The notes: generated by a model not told the origin, from the letters alone. Counted from the first letter of the stretch, positions 1 through 7,951 are shown. The stretch: DNA of 64,000 nt from Actinomycetota bacterium (GCA_013816245.1 JACDEU010000002.1:101289-165288); one strand, 5' to 3'. A program made the numbers and translations.

Positions 1-574
1 GAGCGCGCGCCACGGCCTGGCGGATCCACCAGGTGGCGTAGGTCGAGAACTTGTAGCCCCGCCGCCAGTCGAACTTTTCGACGGCGCGGATCAGCCCCAG
101 CGTTCCCTCCTGGATCAGGTCGAGGAAGGGCAGGCCTTGGTTGCGGTAGTTCTTCGCGATCGAAACGACGAGGCGCAGATTCGACTGGATCATGTGGGAC
201 TTCGCGCCGAGGTCGCCGCGCTCGATGCGCTTGGCGAGCTCGACCTCTTGCGCTGCCGTGAGCAGCGCATGCCGACCGGCTTCGCGCAGGAAGAGCTGCA
301 GCGCGTCGGTCGTCGTCTCATACGAGACCTGGAGCGGGGGAGGCGCAGGTTCCTTCTCCTTCTTCTCCTCCTTCTCGGGCTCCTCCGTGTCCGTGATCTC
401 GATCCCGCGCCGCTCGAGCTCGTTCCAGATCGCGTCGGTCTCGAGGGCGTCCAGCTGGTGGGCTTCTATGAGGTCGGCAACGTCGGGCTGGCGAACCGAG
501 CCCGTGCTTTCCGCGTTCTCCAGCAGTCCTTGGATGTCCTCGTGCTGGAGGATCGACTCGATCTCGACCGTCAT
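1..574 (-). CDS. rpoD: Primary RNA polymerase sigma factor, partial (N-terminal 191 residues)
   Basis: Sigma-70 family factor that directs RNA polymerase to housekeeping promoters; the C-terminal regions 3 and 4 lie beyond the left edge. Residues 1-60 are an acidic region 1.1-like segment, 64-77 a Lys/Glu-rich linker, and 89-101 ([13 protein letters not shown]) region 1.2. From residue 131 the core-binding and -10-binding region 2 is nearly canonical, with [32 protein letters not shown] and the -10 melting segment [18 protein letters not shown]. The ATG at 574 is chosen because it follows AAAGGAG at ideal spacing. The long N-terminal region points to a group 1 or close group 2 factor; without region 4 this cannot be settled. 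The upstream intergenic strip separates it from the cupin gene. Confidence 0.9.
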   Translation of the reverse strand, partial: MTVEIESILQHEDIQGLLENAESTGSVRQPDVADLIEAHQLDALETDAIWNELERRGIEITDTEEPEKEEKKEKEPAPPPLQVSYETTTDALQLFLREAGRHALLTAAQEVELAKRIERGDLGAKSHMIQSNLRLVVSIAKNYRNQGLPFLDLIQEGTLGLIRAVEKFDWRRGYKFSTYATWWIRQAVARA

Positions 575-695
575 AATCTCCTTTTGGTTTGATGCCTCTG
601 GGCTGGCGATGCCAAACACGCACGCTCTCAGGTCGCGGCGGTGCGCGTCAACTGTCTACCTGTTTCTCCACCCGAATGCGTGGAAACCTGGTGGA

Positions 696-1031
696 TCAGC
701 CGCCTTTGTGGGGCTTCGGCCGGTCGAGCACGTAGTGCTCCTCCCCCGCCCAGATTCCGACCTGCTCGTCTTCGAGATACTCGACGATGCCGAACTCGTT
801 CATTGTCGAGAGAACGGCCACACGCACCGGCACATCGGTTGCGTTCCGTGCCTGGTGGGCACCGCCGGAACCAACCGGGAAGCACACGACCTCGCCCGGA
901 TCAAGGCCAAGCTCTCCCTCCGGCGTCCGGATCGTGACGTGGCCTTCGAGCGCGATCAGCCACTCCTCGTCGGTCCACTCGAAGTGGTAAGGCCCGATCG
1001 GCTCGCCCGGAGGAATGTCGTAGACGCTCAT
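696..1031 (-). CDS. Cupin-domain protein; 5' end lacks a start codon
   Basis: Small single-domain cupin, probably a metal-binding beta-barrel of unknown substrate. Visible cupin features are PYHFEWTDEEWLIALEGHVTI, followed by TPEGELGLDPGEVVCFPVGSGGAHQARN. The only good start in frame is the ATG at 1031, but coding-like sequence of this family (RAARVGPKLGASRLG) continues in frame upstream for about 35 codons to a TGA at 1172-1170, with no ATG, GTG or TTG. The true N-terminus is therefore missing, frame-shifted or starts at a rare codon. The C-terminal tail to the stop at 696 looks complete. Confidence 0.7.
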   Translation of the reverse strand: MSVYDIPPGEPIGPYHFEWTDEEWLIALEGHVTIRTPEGELGLDPGEVVCFPVGSGGAHQARNATDVPVRVAVLSTMNEFGIVEYLEDEQVGIWAGEEHYVLDRPKPHKGG

Positions 1032-1427
1032 GCCGAGCCTCGATGCCCCGAGCTTCGGCCCGACGCGGGCTGCCCGTCCAGGGTGCCCTGGAGCGCCCGG
1101 CGGCGGCTCCTCGTCGGTCTCGCCGCTGTATCCGACGATGGTTCCGCACCACGAAACGAGCTTTACGGATCAGGACTTTCTTGCAGACTGGGGCGACGGT
1201 GAACTGGACGTGTTCGAGAACTTCTCGCACCCATCCCAGAACGAGGAGCCGTCATCGAACACGATCAGACGCTTGCGCACCTGGCGTTTGAGCTTTGTCT
1301 CGGGCGGGTCTGACAGCTTCGATGCGAGCGCGGCTCCGGCCAGAGGTTTTTCGGATTCCTTGGCGCCTACGCTGCCTGTTTGGGTTAGTATCACTTTGGC
1401 AGCTTGGGCCGGAATGGACTGCTGCCA

Positions 1428-1469
1428 CTACTGTGGCACTGACATCGACTACTGCGGCACTGACATCGA
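1428..1469 (+). repeat. Two tandem 21-bp repeats upstream of a secreted-protein gene
   Basis: Units 1428-1448 and 1449-1469 are identical except for one base (CTACTGTGGC versus CTACTGCGGC). They lie 15 bp before the start of the small secreted protein at 1484, so they occupy its promoter or leader. Function unknown. The wider gap 1032-1483 holds this repeat and the in-frame remainder of the cupin N-terminus; I see no other gene in it. Confidence 0.8.
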
Positions 1470-1483
1470 GTTGGGGGAGAGCA

Positions 1484-1786
1484 ATGCACCGTCTTCGAGT
1501 GACGACGGCGGCTGTCGTTATCACGGCTGCTTTTGGGCTCGTGGGGTCGGCGGCTGCGGATAGCGGCCCGTTCCCGCACGAGTTCCACAACAACATGGGC
1601 TACTGCGCGCCGTTCCTGGCCCAGCTCGATCTGCCGAACGGCGATCCGGTTCGTCCGTTCATCAACCACACCATCCACGACCTGACGGCGGGCGACGCCA
1701 GCTTCGAGGGCCAGAAGAACGTCGGCGACCTGTACAGCGATCGCGCTCGCAGCGAGACCGACACGCAATGCGTAGCCCGCTCGTAA
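1484..1786 (+). CDS. Small secreted protein of unknown function
   Basis: 100-residue protein with a clear Sec signal peptide: basic start MHRLR, hydrophobic core TTAAVVITAAFGLVGSAAA, cleavage near residue 27. The mature part (about 73 residues) carries two Cys and is rich in polar residues. The ATG at 1484 is chosen because GGGGGAGAG precedes it and it places the signal peptide at the N-terminus. The next gene, 30 bp downstream on the same strand, is another small secreted Cys-containing protein, so the two may be co-expressed. I do not recognise the family. Confidence 0.6.
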   Translation: MHRLRVTTAAVVITAAFGLVGSAAADSGPFPHEFHNNMGYCAPFLAQLDLPNGDPVRPFINHTIHDLTAGDASFEGQKNVGDLYSDRARSETDTQCVARS

Positions 1787-1816
1787 ACGATCTGAACGAA
1801 AACGAAGGAGACACGA

Positions 1817-2236
1817 ATGAGGAAGGTGCTCATATCACTCGTCGCAGCGCTCGCGCTGACGGCGGCATTCACAGCAACGGCCGGAGCAGGCGACCGCGTC
1901 ACGCCGAACCCGGCAACCGCGTGTAAGGCGCTGACTGCGATTCACGCTGGTGGTTACACGTCGTTCTCGAACTGCGTGACCTCGATCTGGAGCGACGTAG
2001 CGGCATACCAGTTCCCGTCAGACGAGAACCCGGACGTTCTCATCGGCCTCGATCAACGCTGCACCCAGTTCGAGAACGGCATCACGGACCCCGACAGCGG
2101 TATGACGTTCAAGTTCACCTACCCGGGGATGTACCTCGATGAAGGCCCGGATTGGCCGTTCGTAACGTTCACGGTCAATACCCACCAGCAGTGCATGCTC
2201 GCGATCTACACGTACCACACGCTCGTAGGAGCCTAG
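1817..2236 (+). CDS. Small secreted cysteine-containing protein, unknown function
   Basis: 139 residues. An N-terminal signal peptide (MRKVLISLVAALALTAAFTATAGA) is followed by a mature domain with four Cys (ACKAL, NCVTS, RCTQF, QCMLA) that could form two disulfides. A strong AAGGAG lies 7 bp before the ATG. The last residues before the signal cleavage site fit Ala-x-Ala. It lies just downstream of another secreted-protein gene and is followed by a strong hairpin terminator. No recognised domain; an extracellular role is inferred only from the signal peptide. Confidence 0.7.
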   Translation: MRKVLISLVAALALTAAFTATAGAGDRVTPNPATACKALTAIHAGGYTSFSNCVTSIWSDVAAYQFPSDENPDVLIGLDQRCTQFENGITDPDSGMTFKFTYPGMYLDEGPDWPFVTFTVNTHQQCMLAIYTYHTLVGA

Positions 2237-2251
2237 TAAAGGCCCCTCGCT

Positions 2252-2282
2252 GGCGGGTGCGGTCGTCCCGATCGCACCCGCC
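2252..2282 (+). terminator. Hairpin terminator after the secreted-protein gene
   Basis: Perfect 10-bp stem GGCGGGTGCG / CGCACCCGCC with an 11-nt loop, starting 15 bp after the stop at 2236. There is no U-tract on either strand, as is usual in GC-rich actinobacteria. Confidence 0.6.
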
Positions 2283-2288
2283 CTCGGG

Positions 2289-2491
2289 CTAGTTCGCCGA
2301 CACGTTCCGCTCGTCGAGCTCGACCGGCAGCACGTCTCTCCAGTCGGGCTCGTCCTGCAGGATCTCGCGCAGCTCCGCCTCGGCTGCTTCCGCGTGAGGA
2401 AAAGGTCCAGCGTTTCGTGCATTAGCTGCGAGCTGGTGAGCGCGTAGACCTCCAGGAGTAGGATCTTCCCAGGCCGTCGCCCCAGCGGCAA
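2289..2491 (-). pseudogene. Small conserved-type protein split by a one-base frameshift
   Basis: Two overlapping minus-strand frames each carry half of what looks like one short protein. One frame, from a TTG at 2491, gives KILLLEVYALTSSQLMHETLDLF. The next frame gives PHAEAAEAELREILQDEPDW and then VLPVELDER to the stop at 2289. The join falls at a short A run (GGAAAAGG, 2398-2405), where one missing base would restore a continuous frame of about 66 residues. The AEAELREILxDEPDW pattern resembles small actinobacterial hypothetical proteins. It starts divergently, 5 bp from the gene at 2497. Confidence 0.4.
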
Positions 2492-2496
2492 TCGCT

Positions 2497-2811
2497 ATGA
2501 CGTCGCAGGGGACAGCACACGGCCGCTTCCAGCGCGCCATCCATCGCCGGCACATTCAGGCCGCCGAGATGGCCGCCCGAGAGATGGGCGGACTGTCACT
2601 CGCTGACGCGCTGTCGCTCTGCGAACTCCTGACGAACGCGGATCCCGCGCGCTACGAACGGGCCGCGCTGCGCTGGCTTCAACGGTTCATCGATGAGCGG
2701 TTGCCGCCACTTGCAGAGGTCGCACTTGCCGCGTCAGCGCTTGCCGAGCTTCGGCACGGCAAGCGTAACGTCGGTCTCGACACGCTGAAGCGCCTGCTCC
2801 ATCACGCCTGA
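2497..2811 (+). CDS. Hypothetical helical protein
   Basis: 104 residues, mostly alpha-helical, no signal peptide or membrane segment. The centre (LSLADALSLCELLTNADPAR) and the segment around RWLQRFIDERLP suggest a compact helical bundle. The family appears to be a small actinobacterial hypothetical, which I recognise only by style. The ATG at 2497 lies within the divergent intergenic region with the broken gene on the other strand. Function not assignable. Confidence 0.6.
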   Translation: MTSQGTAHGRFQRAIHRRHIQAAEMAAREMGGLSLADALSLCELLTNADPARYERAALRWLQRFIDERLPPLAEVALAASALAELRHGKRNVGLDTLKRLLHHA

Positions 2812-3284
2812 GTCCCGAGCTCCTTTTCTTTGGTCTGAGCGCGGAGCGCGAGTTCGATAACTCGTAGCTACGAGCGGCCCCAGGCGGCCTGACCTCGCCA
2901 GTCAAACTGGGCCGAGTCGCCCTTTCCGACACCTAGGGAGCGATCGAGTTTGGTCCTTGACTGAACCGTCAATCACCACTTCACGGCAAGGTCGACGGCG
3001 CGGGTGCTCTGGTCACCCAAGTTCGGGAGCGGGCGCCGTGTGGGGACACCTCGCCCGCTCCCCGACCTTCCTCTCGCCCAGGTTTTTCGCGGAGAGGACG
3101 CGGCCGGACATGCACAGGGTCACCGCGAACGCTGTAGCGGACCGCCCTGCAGAGACATCCGCCGGTGCGTATTCCTGCCTCCACGCAAAGCAGATGCTAC
3201 GCAACACTGCGGTGCCCGAGGGTTCAGGAATGATGCCCGAGCCAGGACTAGGGCTCCGCGCTTGATCGGGCCGGTTTGGGCACA
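2812..3284. other. 473-bp gap with a possible GFA-family remnant
   Basis: No intact gene is visible between the helical protein and the PAP2 phosphatase. The only recognisable trace is a short GFA-like fragment on the minus strand at about 3107-3184, listed separately. Confidence 0.5.
3107..3184 (-). pseudogene. Fragment resembling the N-terminus of a GFA-family protein
   Basis: About 26 residues read GGCLCRAVRYSVRGDPVHV. This matches the usual opening of glutathione-dependent formaldehyde-activating (GFA) family proteins, which begin GGCLCGAVRY. The following CHC zinc-ligand segment expected in the family is absent in this frame, and the reading degenerates. Most likely a decayed remnant; chance similarity is possible. 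Confidence 0.3.
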
Positions 3285-3902
3285 ATGCGCGGCTTGGATT
3301 ACAGGATTTACCACGCGGTCAACGAGTTCGCAGTCGACTTCAAGTGGCTGGCCCACGCCACCTACTTCTTTGAGACGGTCGGAGTGGTGCTCTACGGGTT
3401 GGCTGTGCTGGTGCTTTGGCTTGCCACCGCGCCCGGTGAGGAGCGCCGCTGGAAACTCGCTGCGCTCGCCGGAGGCGCGTCCGCTGGGCTCTCGCTACTG
3501 ATCAACCAAGTCATCGGGAACCTGGTCTGGCACCGTCCTCGACCGTACGAGACGCATCCGCAGGTTTACCACCTGTCCCACTCGCACGACCCATCATTCC
3601 CGAGTGATCACGCCAGCGCGGCCTTCGGGATCGCGTTCGGCATCTATTTCGTTGATCGGCGTGTCGGGCGCTTCTTCATCGTAGTCGCGACGCTCATCGC
3701 GACAGGCCGCGTCCTCGTCGGCGCTCACTACCTGACGGACGTGCTCGCAAGTCTCGTCGTCTCGGTGATTTCGGCGTATTTGATCGTCCGGCTTGGGCGG
3801 CCCCTGCTTGACCGCTGCGTTCGGCTACTTGAGCGATTCTCCGACCCGGTCGTCGGGCCGGTTCACAAGCGGTGGCGGCGGCGGTCTTTGGCTACCCGCT
3901 AA
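3285..3902 (+). CDS. PAP2-family membrane phosphatase (undecaprenyl-diphosphatase-like)
   Basis: 205-residue integral membrane phosphatase of the PAP2/BcrC type, likely acting on lipid (pyro)phosphates such as undecaprenyl diphosphate outside the membrane. The three signature motifs are present: HRPRP (about residues 83-87), PSFPSDHAS (about 103-111, with the catalytic His) and GRVLVGAHYLTD (about 139-150, with His and Asp). The first motif lacks the usual leading Lys, and Gly replaces Ser before the last Arg. Five or six hydrophobic helices are visible. The ATG at 3285 is preferred to an upstream TTG at 3276. It stands alone and is followed by the remnant mobile region. Confidence 0.88.
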   Translation: MRGLDYRIYHAVNEFAVDFKWLAHATYFFETVGVVLYGLAVLVLWLATAPGEERRWKLAALAGGASAGLSLLINQVIGNLVWHRPRPYETHPQVYHLSHSHDPSFPSDHASAAFGIAFGIYFVDRRVGRFFIVVATLIATGRVLVGAHYLTDVLASLVVSVISAYLIVRLGRPLLDRCVRLLERFSDPVVGPVHKRWRRRSLATR

Positions 3903-3943
3903 CCGGCCGCAGGAAGGTCGCCTGGGCCAGCGTCCTCTTACCT

Positions 3944-4270
3944 TTAACGCACCTTCGACTTCGGCCCCGGATCAGGATTCGGTATCCAGCGCTTGCTTTG
4001 CTGGTCGTAGACATATGACGGCACAACCCGCCGGCTCGCGTTGTAAGCCGCCTGATACTCCGGATGCTCCACGCGCCACCGCCGCATCAACCCCGACTTG
4101 TCCGCAGCACACCCCTCGCAACGCTTCCTCGGACGCCCTGCGCCCCTGTACGGGCCAAGGGGCTCCCCACACTCGCAACGGTCAGGCTGAACCGTCACAG
4201 GATTCTTTCGCACTGTTATCGCGGAAAGCTGCCGGGTGAAGCCATCTGAAAATTTTGTGGGTGCCCCCAT
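3944..4270 (-). CDS. Small zinc-ribbon-like protein of a mobile or phage type
   Basis: 108 residues with two Cys pairs, CEC near residue 32 and CEGC near residue 51, separated by a basic stretch (GPYRGAGRPRKR). This spacing is typical of short phage or mobile-element zinc-finger proteins. The C-terminal half is basic and aromatic (RRWRVEHPEYQAAYNASRR), consistent with nucleic-acid binding. The ATG at 4270 lies 10 bp after the stop of another small minus-strand ORF, so the two probably form a pair. A broken integrase lies just beyond on the plus strand, which supports a mobile origin. Exact function unknown. Confidence 0.5.
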   Translation of the reverse strand: MGAPTKFSDGFTRQLSAITVRKNPVTVQPDRCECGEPLGPYRGAGRPRKRCEGCAADKSGLMRRWRVEHPEYQAAYNASRRVVPSYVYDQQSKRWIPNPDPGPKSKVR

Positions 4271-4280
4271 GGGGTGAGTG

Positions 4281-4388
4281 TCATGCCCCGTCGTTCATTT
4301 GGGCCTTCGGGGCCTTCCAAGGGACGACGCCCGGCGGAAGCTTGCTGGGTGCCGGCTTCGGGGTGGGTGCTGGCTGTTTGGGTGCCAT
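4281..4388 (-). CDS. Short proline/lysine-rich ORF upstream of the zinc-ribbon gene
   Basis: 35 residues (MAPKQPAPTPKPAPSKLPPG and onward), too repetitive to classify. An AAGGG-type ribosome site lies upstream and the stop is 10 bp before the next gene, which favours a real co-transcribed ORF. Low complexity makes this uncertain. Confidence 0.35.
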   Translation of the reverse strand: MAPKQPAPTPKPAPSKLPPGVVPWKAPKAQMNDGA

Positions 4389-4473
4389 CGTCGTCAGTTC
4401 CCTTCTCGAGAGAGTTCCGTGTCGACCGCTTCGAGTTGCTTGACGCGGGCGGCTGGGTCGCCGCCGTGTTTCT

Positions 4474-4854
4474 GTGTGTGCGCGATTTGCGCCTCGACTC
4501 AAGCACGATCTTTACCTCCACCTTGTTGGCGAAGGCCGCGGACCTGAGGAGTTTCTGCTCTACCCGAGGGCCGACCGGACACGGCCAATGGATCACGGGT
4601 CAGTTCATCGCTGGTTCAAACGTACTCTCGAGAAGGCCGGGCTCCCGCAAGAGATCAAGCTGCACGAACTTCGTCACTCCGCCGCCGACAACCTTTGGCG
4701 GGCCACCGGCGACCTCGTGCTGGCGCAGCAACTACTGCGCCACGAATCAGTCGCGACAACCCAGGGCTACTTGCATCCGACGCGGGACGATCTGGCCGCT
4801 GGCCTCGAGTCCCTAGAACAAGTCGTGCGTTCCGATTCCGAGGATTCGGCTTAG
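4474..4854 (+). pseudogene. Tyrosine recombinase/integrase, C-terminal fragment
   Basis: About 126 residues of the catalytic domain of a phage-type integrase. The box II motif HELRHSAADNLWRATG and the final His-Tyr motif LLRHESVATTQGYLHPT are intact. The N-terminal SAM-like DNA-binding domain and the first catalytic Arg segment are missing; homology begins abruptly near PRLKHDLYLHLVGEG, just inside the frame. The gene is therefore a truncated relic and cannot act alone. It ends 22 bp before another degraded gene, so this stretch marks an old integration event. Confidence 0.75.
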
Positions 4855-4875
4855 CGTGAAGGCCCGTCTAATCGA

Positions 4876-5214
4876 ATGCACGGAAACCGGCGTTATGTCA
4901 AGTCAGCCTGGATTGGGCTCCTGCCCGTTCTCGCGCTCGCCTCCCCTGCCCAGGCCGAAGTCGTGACTCAGAAGGCCGATCGCGGCCTGCTGGCCGTGGC
5001 GGCGGACGGGACGCCCAGGGCCGCTGGATTGTCCTCGCGCGTGGGAAGCAGGCTGACGACGATCGCGCGCGCTGCCGCCGGAAGCAGCTTCGGCCCGGCA
5101 GGCCTCACGCTCGACGCGCGCGGTCGGCGGCCACCGCGATCGCTGTCTCCCTCCGGCGCACGTGCGCGAACGTGCGCGAGTATGGCGAATGCGTTAGTGT
5201 CGGCGTGCGGTTGA
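4876..5214 (+). pseudogene. Truncated secreted-protein gene (signal peptide plus about 50 residues)
   Basis: The frame opens with a convincing signal peptide (VKSAWIGLLPVLALASPAQA) and a segment EVVTQKADRGLLAVAADGTPRAAG. That pattern recurs in secreted beta-propeller-like proteins. After about residue 60 the sequence becomes low-quality and arginine-rich in every frame (a short GPAGLTLDARGR trace remains), so the gene appears broken. It lies immediately after the integrase relic and may have been the insertion target or cargo. Confidence 0.4.
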
Positions 5215-5613
5215 CCGACAGCTGCTGCGGCGTCGCTCCAATGATTTTCCGGTCGCTGCTCATCCTTTCCACAGACGTCTCCACAAGTTGGTAAATCGGC
5301 TGTGGAAATGTTGAAAAAGGAAAACTTCGCAAATTGCGGCCACGTCCTTTTTCCGACCCCTTGACCCAGTTGCCCAAAGCGCTAGATTGCCTCTTGCGCC
5401 GAGCACAGAGCGCGAGTAGGTCGAAACCGAGTCCAAAGGCAGTAGCCGGAAGGCGAAAGTCAGTGGAAGCGGTGGACGAAAGTGAAACTGGCTCGGCGAA
5501 TTTTTTTGGTCCAAAGTCGTCGACTCGGCGACAACGCAGTGGAGGCCGTGTGAGCTTGGCTCATGCGGCCGTTTCTTTAGTTGCCCGTGTAGTGGTTGCG
5601 TATAGTCGCCGCG
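5215..5613. other. 400-bp gap without a convincing gene
   Basis: Locally less GC-rich than its surroundings. Apart from a sigma-A-like promoter candidate at 5361-5388 I see no protein-coding pattern on either strand and no structured RNA that I can name. Confidence 0.5.
5361..5388 (+). promoter_or_regulatory. Sigma-A-type promoter candidate
   Basis: TTGACC (5361-5366) and TAGATT (5383-5388) are separated by 16 bp. It faces the small membrane protein at 5614, but is more than 220 bp upstream of it. Confidence 0.3.
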
Positions 5614-5805
5614 GTGCACCTACGACTCCCAGCTATCGATCCCGGCGTCAAGGCTTTCCTCTGGGCGCTCGTCCTGGCGCTCTACGCCTGGGGCTTCATG
5701 CTCGCAGTCGGCGTCGACAAGGGAACCGCGACGATCGTGGGCTTGATCTCCTTCGGCGCGATCTTTCTCTACGTTCGCGTCTACGGCGAGAACGAAGAGG
5801 CTTAG
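5614..5805 (+). CDS. Small two-helix membrane protein
   Basis: About 63 residues with two predicted transmembrane helices (FLWALVLALYAWGFMLAVG and TIVGLISFGAIFLYVRV) joined by a short DKGT turn, and a short acidic tail. The GTG at 5614 is preferred to an upstream TTG at 5596 because it leaves a normal short cytoplasmic N-terminus; neither has a strong ribosome site. The end overlaps the convergent ORF at 5802 by 4 bp. No function can be assigned. Confidence 0.5.
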   Translation: MHLRLPAIDPGVKAFLWALVLALYAWGFMLAVGVDKGTATIVGLISFGAIFLYVRVYGENEEA

Positions 5806-5999
5806 ATCAGAAAGACGGGCGTTCGCGCGGTGCGCGTGGCGAGCGCGCAGACAAGCAGCCGAGCGAGCTCTCCGCCGAGCGCCTCTTCGAGGCGAAGAAA
5901 GGCAGGAGGCCGAAAGATGGCGGCCTCGGAGAGGGCGGCACAGTGCTCCAGCAGAAGCTCAGCGCCTCTCTCGCCCTGCGGTAGCGAGCGGTCCTTCAT
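5802..5999 (-). CDS. Hypothetical small helical protein
   Basis: 65 residues with a central amphipathic segment LRLEEALGGELARLLVCALA that has the look of a short conserved actinobacterial family; no Cys motifs, signal peptide or membrane span. It converges with the small membrane protein gene and overlaps its end by 4 bp. Codon use resembles neighbouring genes. Function unknown. Confidence 0.4.
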   Translation of the reverse strand: MKDRSLPQGERGAELLLEHCAALSEAAIFRPPAFLRLEEALGGELARLLVCALATRTARTPVFLI

Positions 6000-6055
6000 G
6001 GCCCTCTAGGTATCGACCCGGAGAGCCCAGAGCTCATCCCTGAGGAAGGTCTAAA

Positions 6056-6084
6056 GCCGCCCCCCGGTCGTGCCGAGGGGCGGC
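6056..6084 (-). terminator. Hairpin terminator of the 6098-6721 gene
   Basis: On the minus strand, GCCGCCCC and GGGGCGGC form a perfect 8-bp stem with a 13-nt loop, followed by TTTAG. It begins 13 bp after the stop codon. Confidence 0.65.
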
Positions 6085-6097
6085 CTCAGTGGAGCTA

Positions 6098-6721
6098 TCA
6101 AACCGTCTCGCGCTCTGTCGTCGAGTCGGTGGTACTCGTAGTCGTGGCTTCTCGGTCGGCCGTCAACGGCTCGTCTGCGGCCGGACCGTCACTCGTAGTC
6201 GTAGGTGTGTCCGTGCGTCGGCGGCTGAACCAGCCGCGGCGGCTGTCGTCCTGCACCACCTCGCGGTCGCGGTCCACGACGACCTCGCGGTCACGAACGC
6301 GGGGACCGGTCGTATCGAACGAGAACCCGAACACGAGCCCCGTGCCGAACGCCAGCACCGGGATGTAGTAGAGGAAGTCGGTGACGAGGCCGCTCACATG
6401 GATGTCCCTCGTCCACGCCATCACGTGATTGTGAAACCACCCGCTGCCGGGCTCGCCGGCCAGGACGACCCACAACGAAACGATCGCCACGGGGATGAAC
6501 GCCGTGATGAAGACCGCGAGCGAGAGTCGCGGCCAGCCCCATTTCGTCCAACCGCCGAGCAGCTGGGAGAGAGCCATCAGGAATCCCGCGCCGGCGACGA
6601 GGCCGACCCGGGCCCAATAGCCTCCAATCTGGTCATTGCTGATCTGCGTTGCGAACCAGATCAGCAGACCTGCGACGGCCGAGAAAACCAGTGTCGTCGT
6701 CGCCCTCGTAAGTCCGTACAT
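6098..6721 (-). CDS. Four-helix membrane protein with charged C-terminal tail
   Basis: 207 residues. Four hydrophobic helices lie within residues 1-135 (for example TTTLVFSAVAGLLIWFA, VGLVAGAGFLMALSQLL, LSLAVFITAFIPVAIVSLW and VTDFLYYIPVLAFGTGLVFG). A hydrophilic cytoplasmic tail follows, with repeated RDREVVVDRDREVV and a Thr-rich end. The helix pattern resembles actinobacterial membrane proteins of unknown function; I do not recognise a transport or enzyme motif. It is monocistronic, with a clear terminator just downstream. Confidence 0.65.
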   Translation of the reverse strand: MYGLTRATTTLVFSAVAGLLIWFATQISNDQIGGYWARVGLVAGAGFLMALSQLLGGWTKWGWPRLSLAVFITAFIPVAIVSLWVVLAGEPGSGWFHNHVMAWTRDIHVSGLVTDFLYYIPVLAFGTGLVFGFSFDTTGPRVRDREVVVDRDREVVQDDSRRGWFSRRRTDTPTTTSDGPAADEPLTADREATTTSTTDSTTERETV

Positions 6722-6783
6722 TCGATCACCTCGCTAGTCGGTGCCGGTGTGGTACCCGGCTCCGACAAGAAAGAACCCCCTGA

Positions 6784-7380
6784 CTAGAGGCTCAGGCGGC
6801 GGGTGTCGAATGAGGCGGAGTAGAGCTCGGCCCTGAAGTCCTCGAGCGTTCGGGCGAGGTCGTCGCTGAAGACGTGCTCGACTACCCCGACCCTCGGGTC
6901 GTTGTGGAAAGGCAGGTCGACATGCTCGTGCGAGACGAGGTTCACCGACGTCCGCTGGCAGGCCGGGCAGCGCACCGCGAGACCGAGCGAACCGTCGCCC
7001 GGGGCCAGCAGGAAGAAAGACGACGGGAAGACGGGCCTCGGCCTGTCCTCCGGGTAGCAAAAGAAGCTCCACGGCCACTCGCCAGCCTGGATCCGCCGCG
7101 CGGCCGCGTCGGAGAGCTCGGCCGCGAAGCCGTCGAGCTGAGCGGTCATCAGGTTGTAGAAGACGCCGCCCTGGAGCCCGAGCGGCGCCCAGTCGAGGTC
7201 GTCGTGGCTGACGAGGCCGTCGTGTTCCTCCCCGCAGCCACAAGCGAAGAGCACGTGATACACGGCGGGATGTTCAGCCCCGGGAAGGCGCTTGAGCTGG
7301 CGGAAAGACGACAGGGTCACACGCGTCTCTCCCTGTGCGGGGCACGGGAACGTGAAGCGTCCCGTCAGCGCGTCATACAT
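6784..7380 (-). CDS. Conserved-type hypothetical protein with Cys pairs
   Basis: 198 residues, soluble. ACGCGEEHDG near residue 48 and RCPACQR near residue 138 provide paired Cys that could bind zinc. Between them is an aromatic stretch (WPWSFFCYPEDRPRP). The protein starts at the ATG at 7380 and ends 62 bp before the membrane-protein gene. It has good codon use and no frameshift. No family assignment; a zinc-stabilised fold is inference. Confidence 0.6.
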   Translation of the reverse strand: MYDALTGRFTFPCPAQGETRVTLSSFRQLKRLPGAEHPAVYHVLFACGCGEEHDGLVSHDDLDWAPLGLQGGVFYNLMTAQLDGFAAELSDAAARRIQAGEWPWSFFCYPEDRPRPVFPSSFFLLAPGDGSLGLAVRCPACQRTSVNLVSHEHVDLPFHNDPRVGVVEHVFSDDLARTLEDFRAELYSASFDTRRLSL

Positions 7381-7431
7381 GGTGCCTTTCTAATCGGCAG
7401 CCCGGATGTCGGACCGAACCCCCGAGAGCGG

Positions 7432-7947
7432 CTAGTACTCGATCAGCGCCTTCAGGTCGTACTTCGAGAGCCGGTCACGGCCGTTCAGGAAGCCGAGCTC
7501 GATTATGAAGCAGCAACCGACGACGATCCCTTCGAGCTTCTCGATGAGTTGCTCTGCGATCGCCTCGACCGTCCCACCGGTTGCCAGAACGTCGTCGTGG
7601 ATCAGCACTCGCGCGCCCTTCGGGATCATGTCCGGGTGGAGCTCGAGCGCGTTCTGTCCGTACTCGAGCGCATAGGTCGCGCTGATCGTCTCGGGGGGCA
7701 ACTTGCCCGGACGCCGAGCGGGAACGAAGCCGCAGCCGATCTGCTTTGCGATCGCCGCGCCGAGGATGAACCCGCGCGCTTCGGCACCGAGCACGAGGTC
7801 GGGCTTCTTCTCCCGCCCCCACTCCGAAAGCTGGTCGACGGTGTATGCGAGCGCCTTCGGGTCCGCGAGCAGCGGCGTGATGTCCTTGAAGCCGACCCCT
7901 GGCTGAGGCCAGTCGGGGATCTCACGAACCTTCTCGGCGAGATTCAC
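7432..7947 (-). CDS. apt: Adenine phosphoribosyltransferase
   Basis: Converts adenine and PRPP to AMP and pyrophosphate (purine salvage, cytosolic). The type I PRTase fold is clear: the N-terminal VREIPDWPQPGVGFKDITPLL, the flexible loop region GFVPARRPGKLP, and the PRPP-binding motif VLIHDDVLATGGT. 171 residues is the usual length. The GTG at 7947 is chosen because homology begins right after it; a TTG at 7965 would add six residues. It is the last gene of the pgsA-to-apt operon, with a 4-bp gap to the MerR gene. Confidence 0.95.
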   Translation of the reverse strand: MNLAEKVREIPDWPQPGVGFKDITPLLADPKALAYTVDQLSEWGREKKPDLVLGAEARGFILGAAIAKQIGCGFVPARRPGKLPPETISATYALEYGQNALELHPDMIPKGARVLIHDDVLATGGTVEAIAEQLIEKLEGIVVGCCFIIELGFLNGRDRLSKYDLKALIEY

Positions 7948-7951
7948 GCGA

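Noticed and set aside
1170..1394. 74-codon minus-strand frame upstream of the cupin
   Set aside because: It ends at the stop preceding the cupin frame, but its composition and lack of a ribosome site give no support for a gene.
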